From assembly GCA_947630765.1 (NCBI GenBank), contig CANRIX010000002.1, forward strand, positions 39,387 to 103,386: a stretch of DNA of 64,000 bases. The letters are read 5' to 3'. Shown in pieces: positions 29,559-38,519 of the stretch (positions are counted from its first letter, which is position 1; every line of letters begins with the position of its first letter). Under the pieces are notes generated by a model. It did not search any database and was not told where the DNA came from. It was given only the letters and a program-made list of their open reading frames with translations. The DNA comes from an uncultured Clostridia bacterium (lineage in GTDB: Bacteria > Bacillota > Clostridia > Oscillospirales > CAG-382). The position numbers were made by a program, and so were the translations under genes.

Positions 29559-30263
29559 TCAGGTCCGCTCGATGATGGCGCGGTTGACGCTCTCGTACGC
29601 GCCCCGCGGCAGGGGCAGGACGGTCCCGTCGAGCAGGCGCAGTTCCGTCCGGGACACCCGTCCGATCTGCGTCAGGTTGACGAGCAGGGAGCGACCCGCC
29701 CGGAAGAACCGGTCGTCGAGTTGCTTTTCCAGTTCGCCGAGGGTCATTTTGACGGTCATCGTTTCCTCGGCGTGCAGGGTGACGTAGTTGCCGGACACTT
29801 CCGCGTAGCGAATGCGGTACACCGGCAGGCGCACTGTTTCGCCGCCGAGCGTGAAATGCAGCAGTTTTTCGTCCTTCGTCCGCTTTTCCGCCGCCCGGTC
29901 GAGGACGGAGAAGAATTTGTCCGCCTTGACCGGCTTCATCAGGTAGTGGAGCGCTTCGACTTCGTAGCCCTCGGCGATGTAGTCCGCGTAGCCGGTGATA
30001 AAGACGATCTGTACGTTGTCGTTCCCTTTTCGGAGGGTCTTTGCGAGCGTCACGCCGTCCATGCCGGTCATTTCGATGTCCAAAAGCAGCAGGTCGAACC
30101 CGCATTCGCCCGCTTCCGCGCGGCGGAACAGGAAGTTCTCGGCGGAGGGGAACGTGGAGATTTCGACGGTATGGCGTCTTAATTTCGCCCAGCGGGCGGT
30201 CAGTTCGGCGAGGGTGCGGCGGTCCTCGTCCCCGTCGTCGCAGACGGCGATGCGGTAGTGCAT
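29559..30263 (-). CDS. LytTR-family response regulator
   Basis: AVCDDGDEDR receiver, LLLLDIEMTGMDGV, C-terminal LytTR. Confidence 0.92.
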   Translation of the reverse strand: MHYRIAVCDDGDEDRRTLAELTARWAKLRRHTVEISTFPSAENFLFRRAEAGECGFDLLLLDIEMTGMDGVTLAKTLRKGNDNVQIVFITGYADYIAEGYEVEALHYLMKPVKADKFFSVLDRAAEKRTKDEKLLHFTLGGETVRLPVYRIRYAEVSGNYVTLHAEETMTVKMTLGELEKQLDDRFFRAGRSLLVNLTQIGRVSRTELRLLDGTVLPLPRGAYESVNRAIIERT

Positions 30264-30321
30264 GGCGATGCCTCCTTCGGTGCGGAAAGGGATCTTTCGG
30301 TTTGCGGGGGGGTGTGTTCAA

Positions 30322-30350
30322 ATTATACGACTTGTCCGGCAAAATGTCAA
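30322..30350 (-). promoter_or_regulatory. Promoter of LytTR/GHKL operon
   Basis: On - strand TTGACA-17-TATAAT. Confidence 0.85.
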
Positions 30351-30400
30351 TCCCTCCCGCTTCTTTTTGCGTCCCGCCCTGCCGGGGGGCGAAAAAAGCA

Positions 30401-30429
30401 TTGACATCCCTGCGAAGATGTGCTACTCT
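30401..30429 (+). promoter_or_regulatory. Promoter of SGNH hydrolase gene
   Basis: TTGACA-17-TACTCT. Confidence 0.65.
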
Positions 30430-30463
30430 TAAGGCGAATGGAGCCGAAAGGGGATATTTTTTG

Positions 30464-31531
30464 ATGAAACGCATCCGCGAACGAACGACGCCCAAAACGC
30501 TGACCGTCGGCGGCAGACCGCTGTCCGCCTTTTCCATCGTGTACGCCGAACGCGGCGACCCCGCGTTGCCGCCGTATGCGCTTGCGCACGGGCAGGAGCG
30601 GGAATTTCATAAAATCACCGCCGAGCGGCTGCAGCGGGAGCTGGAGCGTCGCACCGGCGTCAAACTTCCGGTCCGCTCCGACGCGTCCCCCGCGCAGGCG
30701 TGCGAAATTTTGGTCGGCGGCGCGAAGCGGGAGGCGGTCGGCGCCCTCGCCGTCGGTGGGCGGGATCGCTACACGGTCGCGATGGCGGGGGATTCGCTGT
30801 GCTTCCTCGGCGGCGCCTGCGGGACGACCTATCACGGCGTGGACCGCTTTCTGGAGGTGCTGGACAGGCAGGACGGCGATTGGGAGGTGCCCGCCGACTT
30901 TTCGCTGGAAGGGGAGCATCACCTGACGGTGGTCGGCTGTATCGGGGACAGCATCACCGCAGGCGTCGGGGCGGCGGACCGCTCGAGCGCCTATCCCGAT
31001 GCGCTCAATCGGATCCTTTGGCGGGACTGCGTGGTGGTCAATTACGGGTGCAGCGGCATGACCATGCGCGGCGACACCTGGGCGTCCTATCTGCAGTGCG
31101 TGAAATACCCCGAAGCGCTGCGGGACTGCCCCGGTGTGGACCTGTTCACCGTCATGCTCGGGACAAACGATTCCAGGCCGGACATCGTCGAGTCCTACGG
31201 CGTGGACCGGGAGCAGTTCGAGAAGGGCTTTTCCGATCTGCTGTCCGCCCTGCACGAACGGAACGCGGACGCCCGCTTCATCCTGATGAACTGCCCGGTC
31301 TACTACGGGGACACCACCTATGCGGCGGACTACATTCTGGAATGGCAGGCGCAGCTGTACGAGAAGTACCGGCAAACCTACGCACTGTCCTTCTACGATA
31401 TGCGCTCCTTTTCCGAATCGCATATGCCGGAAAGCTGCTTCGGCGACCTGCTTCACCCCAACGACGCCGGCTACGCGGTCATGGCGCAGGGCGTCGCGGA
31501 CCTGCTTCGGGGATACTTGGGGCTTTCCTGA
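30464..31531 (+). CDS. SGNH/GDSL hydrolase
   Basis: IGDSITAG, MLGTNDSRPD, DLLHPNDAGY. Confidence 0.9.
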   Translation: MKRIRERTTPKTLTVGGRPLSAFSIVYAERGDPALPPYALAHGQEREFHKITAERLQRELERRTGVKLPVRSDASPAQACEILVGGAKREAVGALAVGGRDRYTVAMAGDSLCFLGGACGTTYHGVDRFLEVLDRQDGDWEVPADFSLEGEHHLTVVGCIGDSITAGVGAADRSSAYPDALNRILWRDCVVVNYGCSGMTMRGDTWASYLQCVKYPEALRDCPGVDLFTVMLGTNDSRPDIVESYGVDREQFEKGFSDLLSALHERNADARFILMNCPVYYGDTTYAADYILEWQAQLYEKYRQTYALSFYDMRSFSESHMPESCFGDLLHPNDAGYAVMAQGVADLLRGYLGLS

Positions 31532-31602
31532 GGGGTTTCGGCGGGAGCCGAAACGGGAAATTGCCCGTTTTTGTGCCGCATAGGAAAAGGCTTGCAAAGA
31601 CC

Positions 31603-31631
31603 TTGACTTTGCGGTCGCGTTGTGGTACACT
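31603..31631 (+). promoter_or_regulatory. Promoter of repeat lipoprotein
   Basis: TTGACT-17-TACACT. Confidence 0.65.
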
Positions 31632-31678
31632 GTTTTTGCATGTTTTTTCAAGAAAACAGAAAAAGGAGTGGGCTTTCC

Positions 31679-32350
31679 ATGTGCTGCAGGAAACCATTCG
31701 GTTTGCTCTTGGCGCTGACTTTCCTTCTCACGGCGGTGCTGCTTTCCGCGTGCGGCGAGACGGAAAGGATCATATACGGCGACGACGGGGAGATGCTTTA
31801 TCGCGAAACGTACGACAAAAGCGGAAAGTTGACGGAAAGGCTTTCATACAACCCCGACGGGGCGTTGCAGGAACGCGATATCTGGATCTACGACGCGGAC
31901 GGAAACCCAACGGAGGAGATCCAATGCGATCCCGATGGGATTGTCATGTATCGCTATACCTACGCTTACGACAAAAGCGGAAACAGAACGGAAGAAATTC
32001 GTTACGACGCCAACGGGTCGATATGGCGTGACACCTACGCTTACGATGAACACGGGAACGTGACAGAATGGACGAAATATAACGCCGACGGGTCGGTCGG
32101 ACAACGCGACACGCGCGCTTACGACGAAAACGGAAAGAAAACGGAATGGATCATATACAGCGGCAACGGGTCGGTCACATTTCACCAAACGTACGCCTAT
32201 GACGAACACGGAAACCAGACGGAATGGATCGTGTACAACGGCGACGGGTCGGTCGCATATCGCTATGCCTACGCTTACGATGAAAACGGAAACCGAACGG
32301 AAGAAACCCGTTACGACGGCGACGGGTCGGTCGTTGCGACCGACGACTGA
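31679..32350 (+). CDS. Lipoprotein with seven ~24-aa YDxxGNxTE..DGS repeats
   Basis: Lipobox LLSAC; tandem repeats visible in translation. Confidence 0.8.
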   Translation: MCCRKPFGLLLALTFLLTAVLLSACGETERIIYGDDGEMLYRETYDKSGKLTERLSYNPDGALQERDIWIYDADGNPTEEIQCDPDGIVMYRYTYAYDKSGNRTEEIRYDANGSIWRDTYAYDEHGNVTEWTKYNADGSVGQRDTRAYDENGKKTEWIIYSGNGSVTFHQTYAYDEHGNQTEWIVYNGDGSVAYRYAYAYDENGNRTEETRYDGDGSVVATDD

Positions 32351-32356
32351 CGCAAA

Positions 32357-32408
32357 ATGAAAAAGCGGTTCGATAGAACGCCGACGGGCGGTATCGAACC
32401 GTTTTTTA
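32357..32408. terminator. Bidirectional terminator
   Basis: CGGTTCGATA..TATCGAACCG flanked by A and T tracts. Confidence 0.75.
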
Positions 32409-33089
32409 GGGAAGGTGCAGTTGTGCGATCTCGGCGAGCAGGCTTTGCTCGTCCGTCGGGTCCAGCCCGCGTGCGAGCCGCCCGGACAGCCGCTTTTCCG
32501 CCTGCGTGCGGACCTTTTCGGCGTAGGCGGCGTAGGCGGCGGTTCGCAGACGTTCCTTGCCGAGGAACAGGTCGGCGTAGCGGTACGGCTGCGGGGCTTC
32601 CCCGGTGCAGCGGACGGCGAGGACGGCGTAGGGGCGGTTCCGTTCGCAGGTGAACGCTTCGCGGTCGATGCGGTAGCCGTTTTCCCATAGGAAGCGCCGC
32701 AGGTCGTCTTGCGCGGTCATCGGCTGGAGAAGGAAGCGGCAGGTCGGGTGCGGGCCGTACCGTTTCAGCAGTTCGGCGATCAGCTCGCCCCCCATGCCGC
32801 AGACGCAGGCGCAGTCGAACGCAAATTCGCCCAGTCCGTCGAACCCGTCCGACAGGCAGAAGCGGATGCGGTCCTCCCCGAACCCGTGCGACGCGGCGTT
32901 GGCCCGTCCGCGTGCAAGCGGACCCGGACGCAGGTCGGACGCGACGGCGAACGCGGCGTCCCCGCGACCGAGCGCACGCAGGGCGAGCATCGCGTGGTCC
33001 GAACCAACGTCCGCCACGCAGCGGAACGGTCCGTATGTATGCAGCAGTTCCGCGACCAGCTCCAGCCGGTTGCCGATGGATCTTGTCAA
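32406..33089 (-). CDS. trmK: tRNA (adenine(22)-N(1))-methyltransferase
   Basis: VADVGSDHAMLAL, GMGGELIAELL, LQPMTAQDDLRRFLWENGY. Confidence 0.88.
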   Translation of the reverse strand: MTRSIGNRLELVAELLHTYGPFRCVADVGSDHAMLALRALGRGDAAFAVASDLRPGPLARGRANAASHGFGEDRIRFCLSDGFDGLGEFAFDCACVCGMGGELIAELLKRYGPHPTCRFLLQPMTAQDDLRRFLWENGYRIDREAFTCERNRPYAVLAVRCTGEAPQPYRYADLFLGKERLRTAAYAAYAEKVRTQAEKRLSGRLARGLDPTDEQSLLAEIAQLHLP

Positions 33090-33125
33090 AACGGTTCCTC
33101 CTAAGTAAAATACAATTCAAATATC

Positions 33126-33335
33126 GTTTCGGAGACGGACATGCGCCGGATCCGAAACTCCTCCAGAGAAAAACGGCGAAGGCGGCGTCAGCATTGACGC
33201 AAGCCGAGCCGGTTTTTGACGTGCCGACTTTGTCGGCACGTCTTAAAAGGGGGACTTTTGGGGGGAAAAGCCGGAACAAGGCGAGCACGACGCAGTCGTA
33301 GCACGCAGCCGCCGTGATCGGGTTTTCCCCCCCAA
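33126..33335 (-). repeat. Structured intergenic repeat, copy A
   Basis: Reverse complement matches 50130-50292 (GGCTCGGCTTGCGtCAATgCTGACGCCGCCtTCGCCgTTTTTCT and CGGCGCATGTCCG). Confidence 0.75.
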
Positions 33336-33355
33336 AAAAAGGGTTTCCCGCCCGG

Positions 33356-33541
33356 TCAGCAGTCCATCTTGTCCTCGAGGGCTTTGAACGCTTTCTTCGC
33401 TTTCTTCTTCAGGCTGCAGGCGCAGGAGCAGCTGTTGACCGCGAGGTTTGCCGCCAGTACGCCCAGCCCGACGCCGACGGCGACGCCGATCATGTTGCAG
33501 ACCATGCGGTGACCGGCGATGAGTTTCTTCATGCAGAACAT
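33356..33541 (-). CDS. Small Cys-containing membrane-associated protein
   Basis: 61-aa ORF with hydrophobic segment. Confidence 0.45.
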   Translation of the reverse strand: MFCMKKLIAGHRMVCNMIGVAVGVGLGVLAANLAVNSCSCACSLKKKAKKAFKALEDKMDC

Positions 33542-33713
33542 CCTTTGAAAACCAATCCTTTCCTGGTTGTTTTGTCTTTGGCAAGGTTAGTTTTGGTTTT
33601 CGGGGACGGAACTATACTACCACAAATTCTTTCCGAACGCAACCTTTTTCTGGAAAAAGCGTGCGGACGGGGAAAAAGAAACGCAAAAAATGCGGAAAGG
33701 TGCAAAAAAGGTC

Positions 33714-33742
33714 TTGACAAATCCGTTTGGATTCGATATAAT
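33714..33742 (+). promoter_or_regulatory. Promoter of yceD-rpmF
   Basis: TTGACA-17-TATAAT. Confidence 0.9.
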
Positions 33743-33808
33743 AGAACGTAATTGCACGGCGACCGTCGCGGTCCGCCGGAAAGCGAAGGCGGAAAGGGGA
33801 CGGAGCCG

Positions 33809-34318
33809 ATGGTGCTGGATCTGCGGGAGCTTATCGGCGAATCGGTGAAGGTCCTGCCGTTCGCGGAGGAACGCTCGCTTGCGGGCGAGGACGCGAAGGA
33901 ATTTTCCGACGACCTGCTTTCGGGTGTGCTTTCGGCGTCCGGGCGGGTGGAAAACCACGCCGGGTGCCTGACGCTCGAAGGGGAGCTTGCGCTGGACGGC
34001 GAATTCCGCTGTGCGCGGTGCTGCCGGTCGTTCCGCCGGGTCTTTCGGTTCCCGATGTCCTATCGGCTGGCGGAAACGCTCGCCGGGGAGGATACGGAGG
34101 AGTTCCTGCTTCTCGAGGACGGGTGTTTGGACCTTTCGGAGGTCGTGCGGTGCCAGCTTTTGCTGGAGCTGCCCAGCCGGTTCCTCTGCAGGGAGGATTG
34201 CCTCGGGCTGTGTCCGGTCTGCGGCTGCGACCGCAACGTCACGCAGTGTTCCTGCGACCTGCGCGAACGGGATCCCCGCTGGAACGTCCTGCAAAATTTT
34301 TTTGACGAAGAAGATTGA
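33809..34318 (+). CDS. YceD/DUF177 family protein
   Basis: CARCCRSF, ED..LDLSEVVRCQLLLELP, CPVCG; upstream of rpmF. Confidence 0.88.
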   Translation: MVLDLRELIGESVKVLPFAEERSLAGEDAKEFSDDLLSGVLSASGRVENHAGCLTLEGELALDGEFRCARCCRSFRRVFRFPMSYRLAETLAGEDTEEFLLLEDGCLDLSEVVRCQLLLELPSRFLCREDCLGLCPVCGCDRNVTQCSCDLRERDPRWNVLQNFFDEED

Positions 34319-34342
34319 GCATACAAAGGAGGTATATGAGAG

Positions 34343-34534
34343 ATGGCAGTTCCCAAGAGAAAAGTCTCCAAAGCGAGGCGCGATAAGCGCCGCTCCGCCG
34401 TCTGGAAGTTGGAGCTTCCCGGCATGATGAAGTGTCCGAAGTGCGGTGCGTACAACCTTTCTCACCGCGTCTGCAAGTCCTGCGGGTATTATCGCCGCAG
34501 AGAAGTCTTGAAGATCGAGGAAGAAAAGGCGTAA
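34343..34534 (+). CDS. rpmF: 50S ribosomal protein L32
   Basis: [38 protein letters not shown]. Confidence 0.97.
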   Translation: MAVPKRKVSKARRDKRRSAVWKLELPGMMKCPKCGAYNLSHRVCKSCGYYRRREVLKIEEEKA

Positions 34535-34616
34535 AGAAAAGCGTGTTGCTCAGCTACTACGGCACCGAGCGGCACGCCTTTTTCGTATCACGGCGTTTTC
34601 AGGAGGAAAGGGACGA

Positions 34617-35936
34617 ATGGTAGAGATTCGGGGCATACAGCCCGGCAGTCCCGCGGCGAAGGCCGGCGTCTGTCCGGGCGACCTGCTGCTGACGGTCAAC
34701 GGCGAAGCGATCCGGGACGTGCTGGATTACCGTTTCTTCGCGACCGACCCGCACTGCGTTCTGACCGTTTCCCGGGGCGGGGAGGAGCTGACGTTCCGCC
34801 TGCGCAACCGCGTCTACGAGGAGCTGGGGCTGGAATTCGGCAGTTACCTGATGGACGAGAAGAAGCGCTGTGCGAACAATTGCATCTTCTGCTTTATCGA
34901 CCAGAACCCCCCGGGGATGCGTGAGACCATCTACTTCAAGGACGACGACGAACGCCTGTCCTTCCTGATGGGGAATTATGTCACCCTGACGAACCTGAAG
35001 GACAGCGACGTCGACCGCATCGTTCGGATGCGAATTTCCCCGGTCAACGTTTCGGTTCACACGATGAACCCCGAGCTTCGCGTAAAAATGATGCGAAATC
35101 GGTTCGCCGGGGAGAAATTGCGCTACCTGAAACAGCTCGACGACGGCGGGATCCGCATCAACGCCCAGTTGGTGCTCTGCCGGGGGATCAACGACGGCGA
35201 CGAGTTGGATTTTTCGATGAACGAATTATGTAAACTTGAAAACCTCGAAAGCGTCGCGTGCGTTCCGTGCGGAATGACCGCCCACCGCGAAGGGCTGACC
35301 GAGATCCCGCCCTACGACCGGGAGTCCGCGCAGGACGTGGTCGAACGCGTCGAGCGGAAGGCGGCGGAATGCCTGCGGACGCGTGGGTCGCGGACGGTGT
35401 ACGCGTCGGACGAATTCTACCTGACCGCCGTCCTGCCGATCCCGCCTGCGGAAGCCTACGAGGATTATCCACAGCTGGAAAACGGCGTCGGGATGCTCCG
35501 GCTGCACGCCGAGGAGTTCCGCGAAGCGCTGGAAACTTGCGCGGACGCGCCGACCCACCGTCACGTCAGCATCGCGACCGGCGTCGCCGCCGAAGCGCAT
35601 ATGCGGGAGCTCGCGTCGCTCGTTTGCGCCCGGTTCCCGTCGCTTCGCGTGGACGTCCACGCGATCCGCAACCGTTTCTTCGGCGAAAGCATCACGGTCA
35701 GCGGGCTGGTGACCGGCGGGGACCTGATCGAGCAGCTTACCGGGCTTCCGCTCGGGGAAGTCCTGCTCCTGCCGGAGAATATGCTCCGCCACGAGGGGGA
35801 CCTGTTCCTCGACGGCGTCAGCCTTGACGACGTGCGGGAAAAATTGGGCGTGCGGGTCGAAGTGACGGACCGGGACGGGGGAGACCTGCTCGCAAAACTG
35901 CTTGGAACCGATAAAGGAGAGAAAACGGATGGCTAA
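34617..35936 (+). CDS. DUF512 family protein (PDZ + radical-SAM-like)
   Basis: PDZ N-terminus; CANNCIFCFIDQNPPGMRETIYFKDDDERLSFLMGNYVTLTN. Confidence 0.9.
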   Translation: MVEIRGIQPGSPAAKAGVCPGDLLLTVNGEAIRDVLDYRFFATDPHCVLTVSRGGEELTFRLRNRVYEELGLEFGSYLMDEKKRCANNCIFCFIDQNPPGMRETIYFKDDDERLSFLMGNYVTLTNLKDSDVDRIVRMRISPVNVSVHTMNPELRVKMMRNRFAGEKLRYLKQLDDGGIRINAQLVLCRGINDGDELDFSMNELCKLENLESVACVPCGMTAHREGLTEIPPYDRESAQDVVERVERKAAECLRTRGSRTVYASDEFYLTAVLPIPPAEAYEDYPQLENGVGMLRLHAEEFREALETCADAPTHRHVSIATGVAAEAHMRELASLVCARFPSLRVDVHAIRNRFFGESITVSGLVTGGDLIEQLTGLPLGEVLLLPENMLRHEGDLFLDGVSLDDVREKLGVRVEVTDRDGGDLLAKLLGTDKGEKTDG

Positions 35937-37251
35937 AGGAGTCGTTGCGGTCATCGGGCGACCGAACGTGGGCAAAAGCACGCTGTTCAACCGTCTGACC
36001 GGTGCGCGGACCGCGATCGTGGAGGACACCCCCGGCGTGACCCGGGACCGCCTCTACCGGGACGTGGAATGGAACGGGCGGACCTTCCGCCTGATCGACA
36101 CGGGCGGCATCGAGCCGCAGACGGACAGCCCGCTGCTCGTGCAGATGCGCGACCAGGCGGAGATCGCCGTGCGGCACGCGGACGTGCTGGTGTTCCTGTG
36201 CGACCTGAAAAGCGGTCTGACGGACGCCGACCGCGACATCGCGACCATGCTGCGCAAGGCGCACAAGCCGGTGCTCGTCGCGGTCAATAAGGTCGACAGC
36301 GTCGGCGAAACGCCGGCGGAGTTTTATGAGTTTTACGCCCTCGGCTTCGAGGAGGTCTTTCCGCTTTCCTCGCTGAGCGGCACCGGCACGGGCGACCTGC
36401 TCGACCGCGTCGTGGAGCTGCTTCCGCCGGAGGACGGTCCGTCCGCCGACGAGGGGCGCATTCGCGTCGCCGTCATCGGCAAGCCGAACGCGGGGAAAAG
36501 CTCGCTGATCAACCGCATCTGCGGGGAGGACCGCGTCATCGTTTCCGATATGGCGGGCACGACGCGGGACGCGGTGGACACCTACGTCGACAATCCGTTC
36601 GGGCGGTACGTCCTCGTCGACACGGCGGGCATTCGGCGAAGCGCGCGGATCGAGGACCGCGTCGAGAAGTACAGCGTCCTGCGTGCGAACATGGCGGTCG
36701 AAAACAGCGACGTCTGCCTGATCCTCATCGACGCGAACGAGGGCATCACGTCCCAGGACGAACACATCGCGGGGCTCGCGCACAACGCGGGCAAGGCGAG
36801 CGTGATCGTCGTCAACAAGTGGGATCTGATCGAAAAGGACAACAAGACGCACGACGCGTTCGTCAGAAGCGTCCGCACGGCGCTCGCCTATATGCCCTAC
36901 GCCCCGATCCTGTTCGTTTCGGCGAAAACCGGGCAACGGCTCGACAAGCTCTTTCCGCTCGTCAACGACGTCTACCGCGAATCCTGCAAACGCATCACGA
37001 CCGGCGTACTCAACGATTTCCTGACGGACATCACCGACCGCGTCCAGCCGCCGACGGACAAGGGACGCCGCCTGAAGCTCTACTACATGACCCAGACCGG
37101 GACCAATCCGCCGACCTTCGCCTGCTTCTGCAACAGTGCCGACCTGTTCCACTATTCCTACCAGCGGTATATCGAAAACTGCCTGCGGGACACGTTCGGG
37201 TTCGACGGGACGCCCATCCGACTCATCATCAAGCAAAAAGGAGACGAATGA
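35929..37251 (+). CDS. der: Ribosome biogenesis GTPase Der
   Basis: Two G domains: GRPNVGKSTLFNRLTG and GKPNAGKSSLINRICG; KH-like C-terminus. Confidence 0.97.
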   Translation: MAKGVVAVIGRPNVGKSTLFNRLTGARTAIVEDTPGVTRDRLYRDVEWNGRTFRLIDTGGIEPQTDSPLLVQMRDQAEIAVRHADVLVFLCDLKSGLTDADRDIATMLRKAHKPVLVAVNKVDSVGETPAEFYEFYALGFEEVFPLSSLSGTGTGDLLDRVVELLPPEDGPSADEGRIRVAVIGKPNAGKSSLINRICGEDRVIVSDMAGTTRDAVDTYVDNPFGRYVLVDTAGIRRSARIEDRVEKYSVLRANMAVENSDVCLILIDANEGITSQDEHIAGLAHNAGKASVIVVNKWDLIEKDNKTHDAFVRSVRTALAYMPYAPILFVSAKTGQRLDKLFPLVNDVYRESCKRITTGVLNDFLTDITDRVQPPTDKGRRLKLYYMTQTGTNPPTFACFCNSADLFHYSYQRYIENCLRDTFGFDGTPIRLIIKQKGDE

Positions 37252-37252
37252 G

Positions 37253-38017
37253 ATGCTGCAATTCTTTCAGTGGCTCTGGACCGCGCTCGGCGTGACCGAA
37301 CGCCTGCACTTCGGGGAAAATGAGACCTTTCAGGGGTTCCTCAACTGGCTGCACGGCGACCTGCTCGAAAGCGGAAAATCAATGGAGGCAGCGCTTGTCT
37401 TCTGCGCGGCGGTGCTCGTCTGCAGCGTCCTGCCGTACCTGCTCGGCAGCCTGAATGCCGCCATCATCGTTTCGCGTGTGCGTTATCACGACGACGTCCG
37501 CAAGCACGGCTCCGGCAACGCCGGACTGACCAATATGGCACGCGTCTACGGCAAGCAGGCCGCCCTGTTCACCCTGCTCGGCGACGTCGCCAAGCAGTTC
37601 CTGTCCGTCGTCATCGGCATCGTCGCCTGCGGCGAGTGGGGGGCATACTTCGCCGGGGTGTTCTGCATGTTTGGGCATATCTTCCCGCTGTACTACCATT
37701 TCAAGGGCGGAAAGGGCGTTCTGACCGCCGCGACCATGGTTTTGATGATCGACTGGCAGGTGTTTCTCATCGCGTTCCTGCTCTTTGTCGTCACCGTGCT
37801 GATCACGCAGTACGTTTCGCTCGGCTCCATCATCGCCGGGTTCGCCCTGCCGGGCATCGTCTACTGCAGCGCGACCCTGCGCGGGACCCTTCCGTCCCTA
37901 CCGGCGATCCTCTTTTCGGTTTTCATCGGTCTGATGCTGATCTTCATGCACCGTTCCAATATCCGCCGCCTGTTCAACGGGACGGAGAATAAGTTCCATT
38001 TCAAGAAGAATAAGTAG
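37253..38017 (+). CDS. plsY: Glycerol-3-phosphate acyltransferase PlsY
   Basis: GSLNAAIIVSR, HGSGNAGLTNMARVYGK, FKGGKGV. Confidence 0.92.
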   Translation: MLQFFQWLWTALGVTERLHFGENETFQGFLNWLHGDLLESGKSMEAALVFCAAVLVCSVLPYLLGSLNAAIIVSRVRYHDDVRKHGSGNAGLTNMARVYGKQAALFTLLGDVAKQFLSVVIGIVACGEWGAYFAGVFCMFGHIFPLYYHFKGGKGVLTAATMVLMIDWQVFLIAFLLFVVTVLITQYVSLGSIIAGFALPGIVYCSATLRGTLPSLPAILFSVFIGLMLIFMHRSNIRRLFNGTENKFHFKKNK

Positions 38018-38042
38018 GGCAAACAGCGCCCCTCGGCAAAGG

Positions 38043-38075
38043 AAAAACGGACCCGACGAACGGGTCCGTTTTTTG
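38043..38075. terminator. Bidirectional terminator plsY / iscU
   Basis: AACGGACCC-gacgaac-GGGTCCGTT with A/T tracts. Confidence 0.85.
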
Positions 38076-38087
38076 TGTGTTGAGAAA

Positions 38088-38492
38088 CTATCCTTCCACG
38101 ACGGTCGTTTCGGTCGTTTTGCCGGAACGCTTGTTGTAATCGTCGATGGCGGCGCGGATCGCCTCCTCCGCCAAAACGGAGCAGTGCAGCTTGTGGGCGG
38201 GAAGCCCGTCGAGCGCCTCGGCGATCGCCTGATTGGTCAGTTCGAGCGCCTGATCGACCGGCTTGCCCTTGATCATCTCGGTCGCCATCGAGCTCGAGGC
38301 GATCGCGGAGCCGCAGCCGAAGGTTTCAAACTTCACGTCGACGATGATGTCGTTTTCGATCTTGAGGTAAATTTTCATGATGTCGCCGCAGCGGGCGTTG
38401 CCCACTTCGCCGATGCCGTTGGCGTCCGGTAGACTGCCGACGTTGCGCGGGTGGGTGAAATGATCCATCACTTTTTCACTGTAGAGTGCCAT
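38088..38492 (-). CDS. IscU/NifU-like Fe-S scaffold
   Basis: MDHFTHPRNVG, GNARCGDIMKIYLKIEND, FGCGSAIASSSM, KLHCSVLAEEAI. Confidence 0.95.
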   Translation of the reverse strand: MALYSEKVMDHFTHPRNVGSLPDANGIGEVGNARCGDIMKIYLKIENDIIVDVKFETFGCGSAIASSSMATEMIKGKPVDQALELTNQAIAEALDGLPAHKLHCSVLAEEAIRAAIDDYNKRSGKTTETTVVEG

Positions 38493-38519
38493 AAAAAATC
38501 GTCCGTCCTTTCGACAATA

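Noticed and set aside
30347-31651. 434-aa minus-strand ORF
   Set aside because: Antisense to the SGNH hydrolase and covers two promoters
35818-37236. 472-aa minus-strand ORF
   Set aside because: Antisense shadow of der
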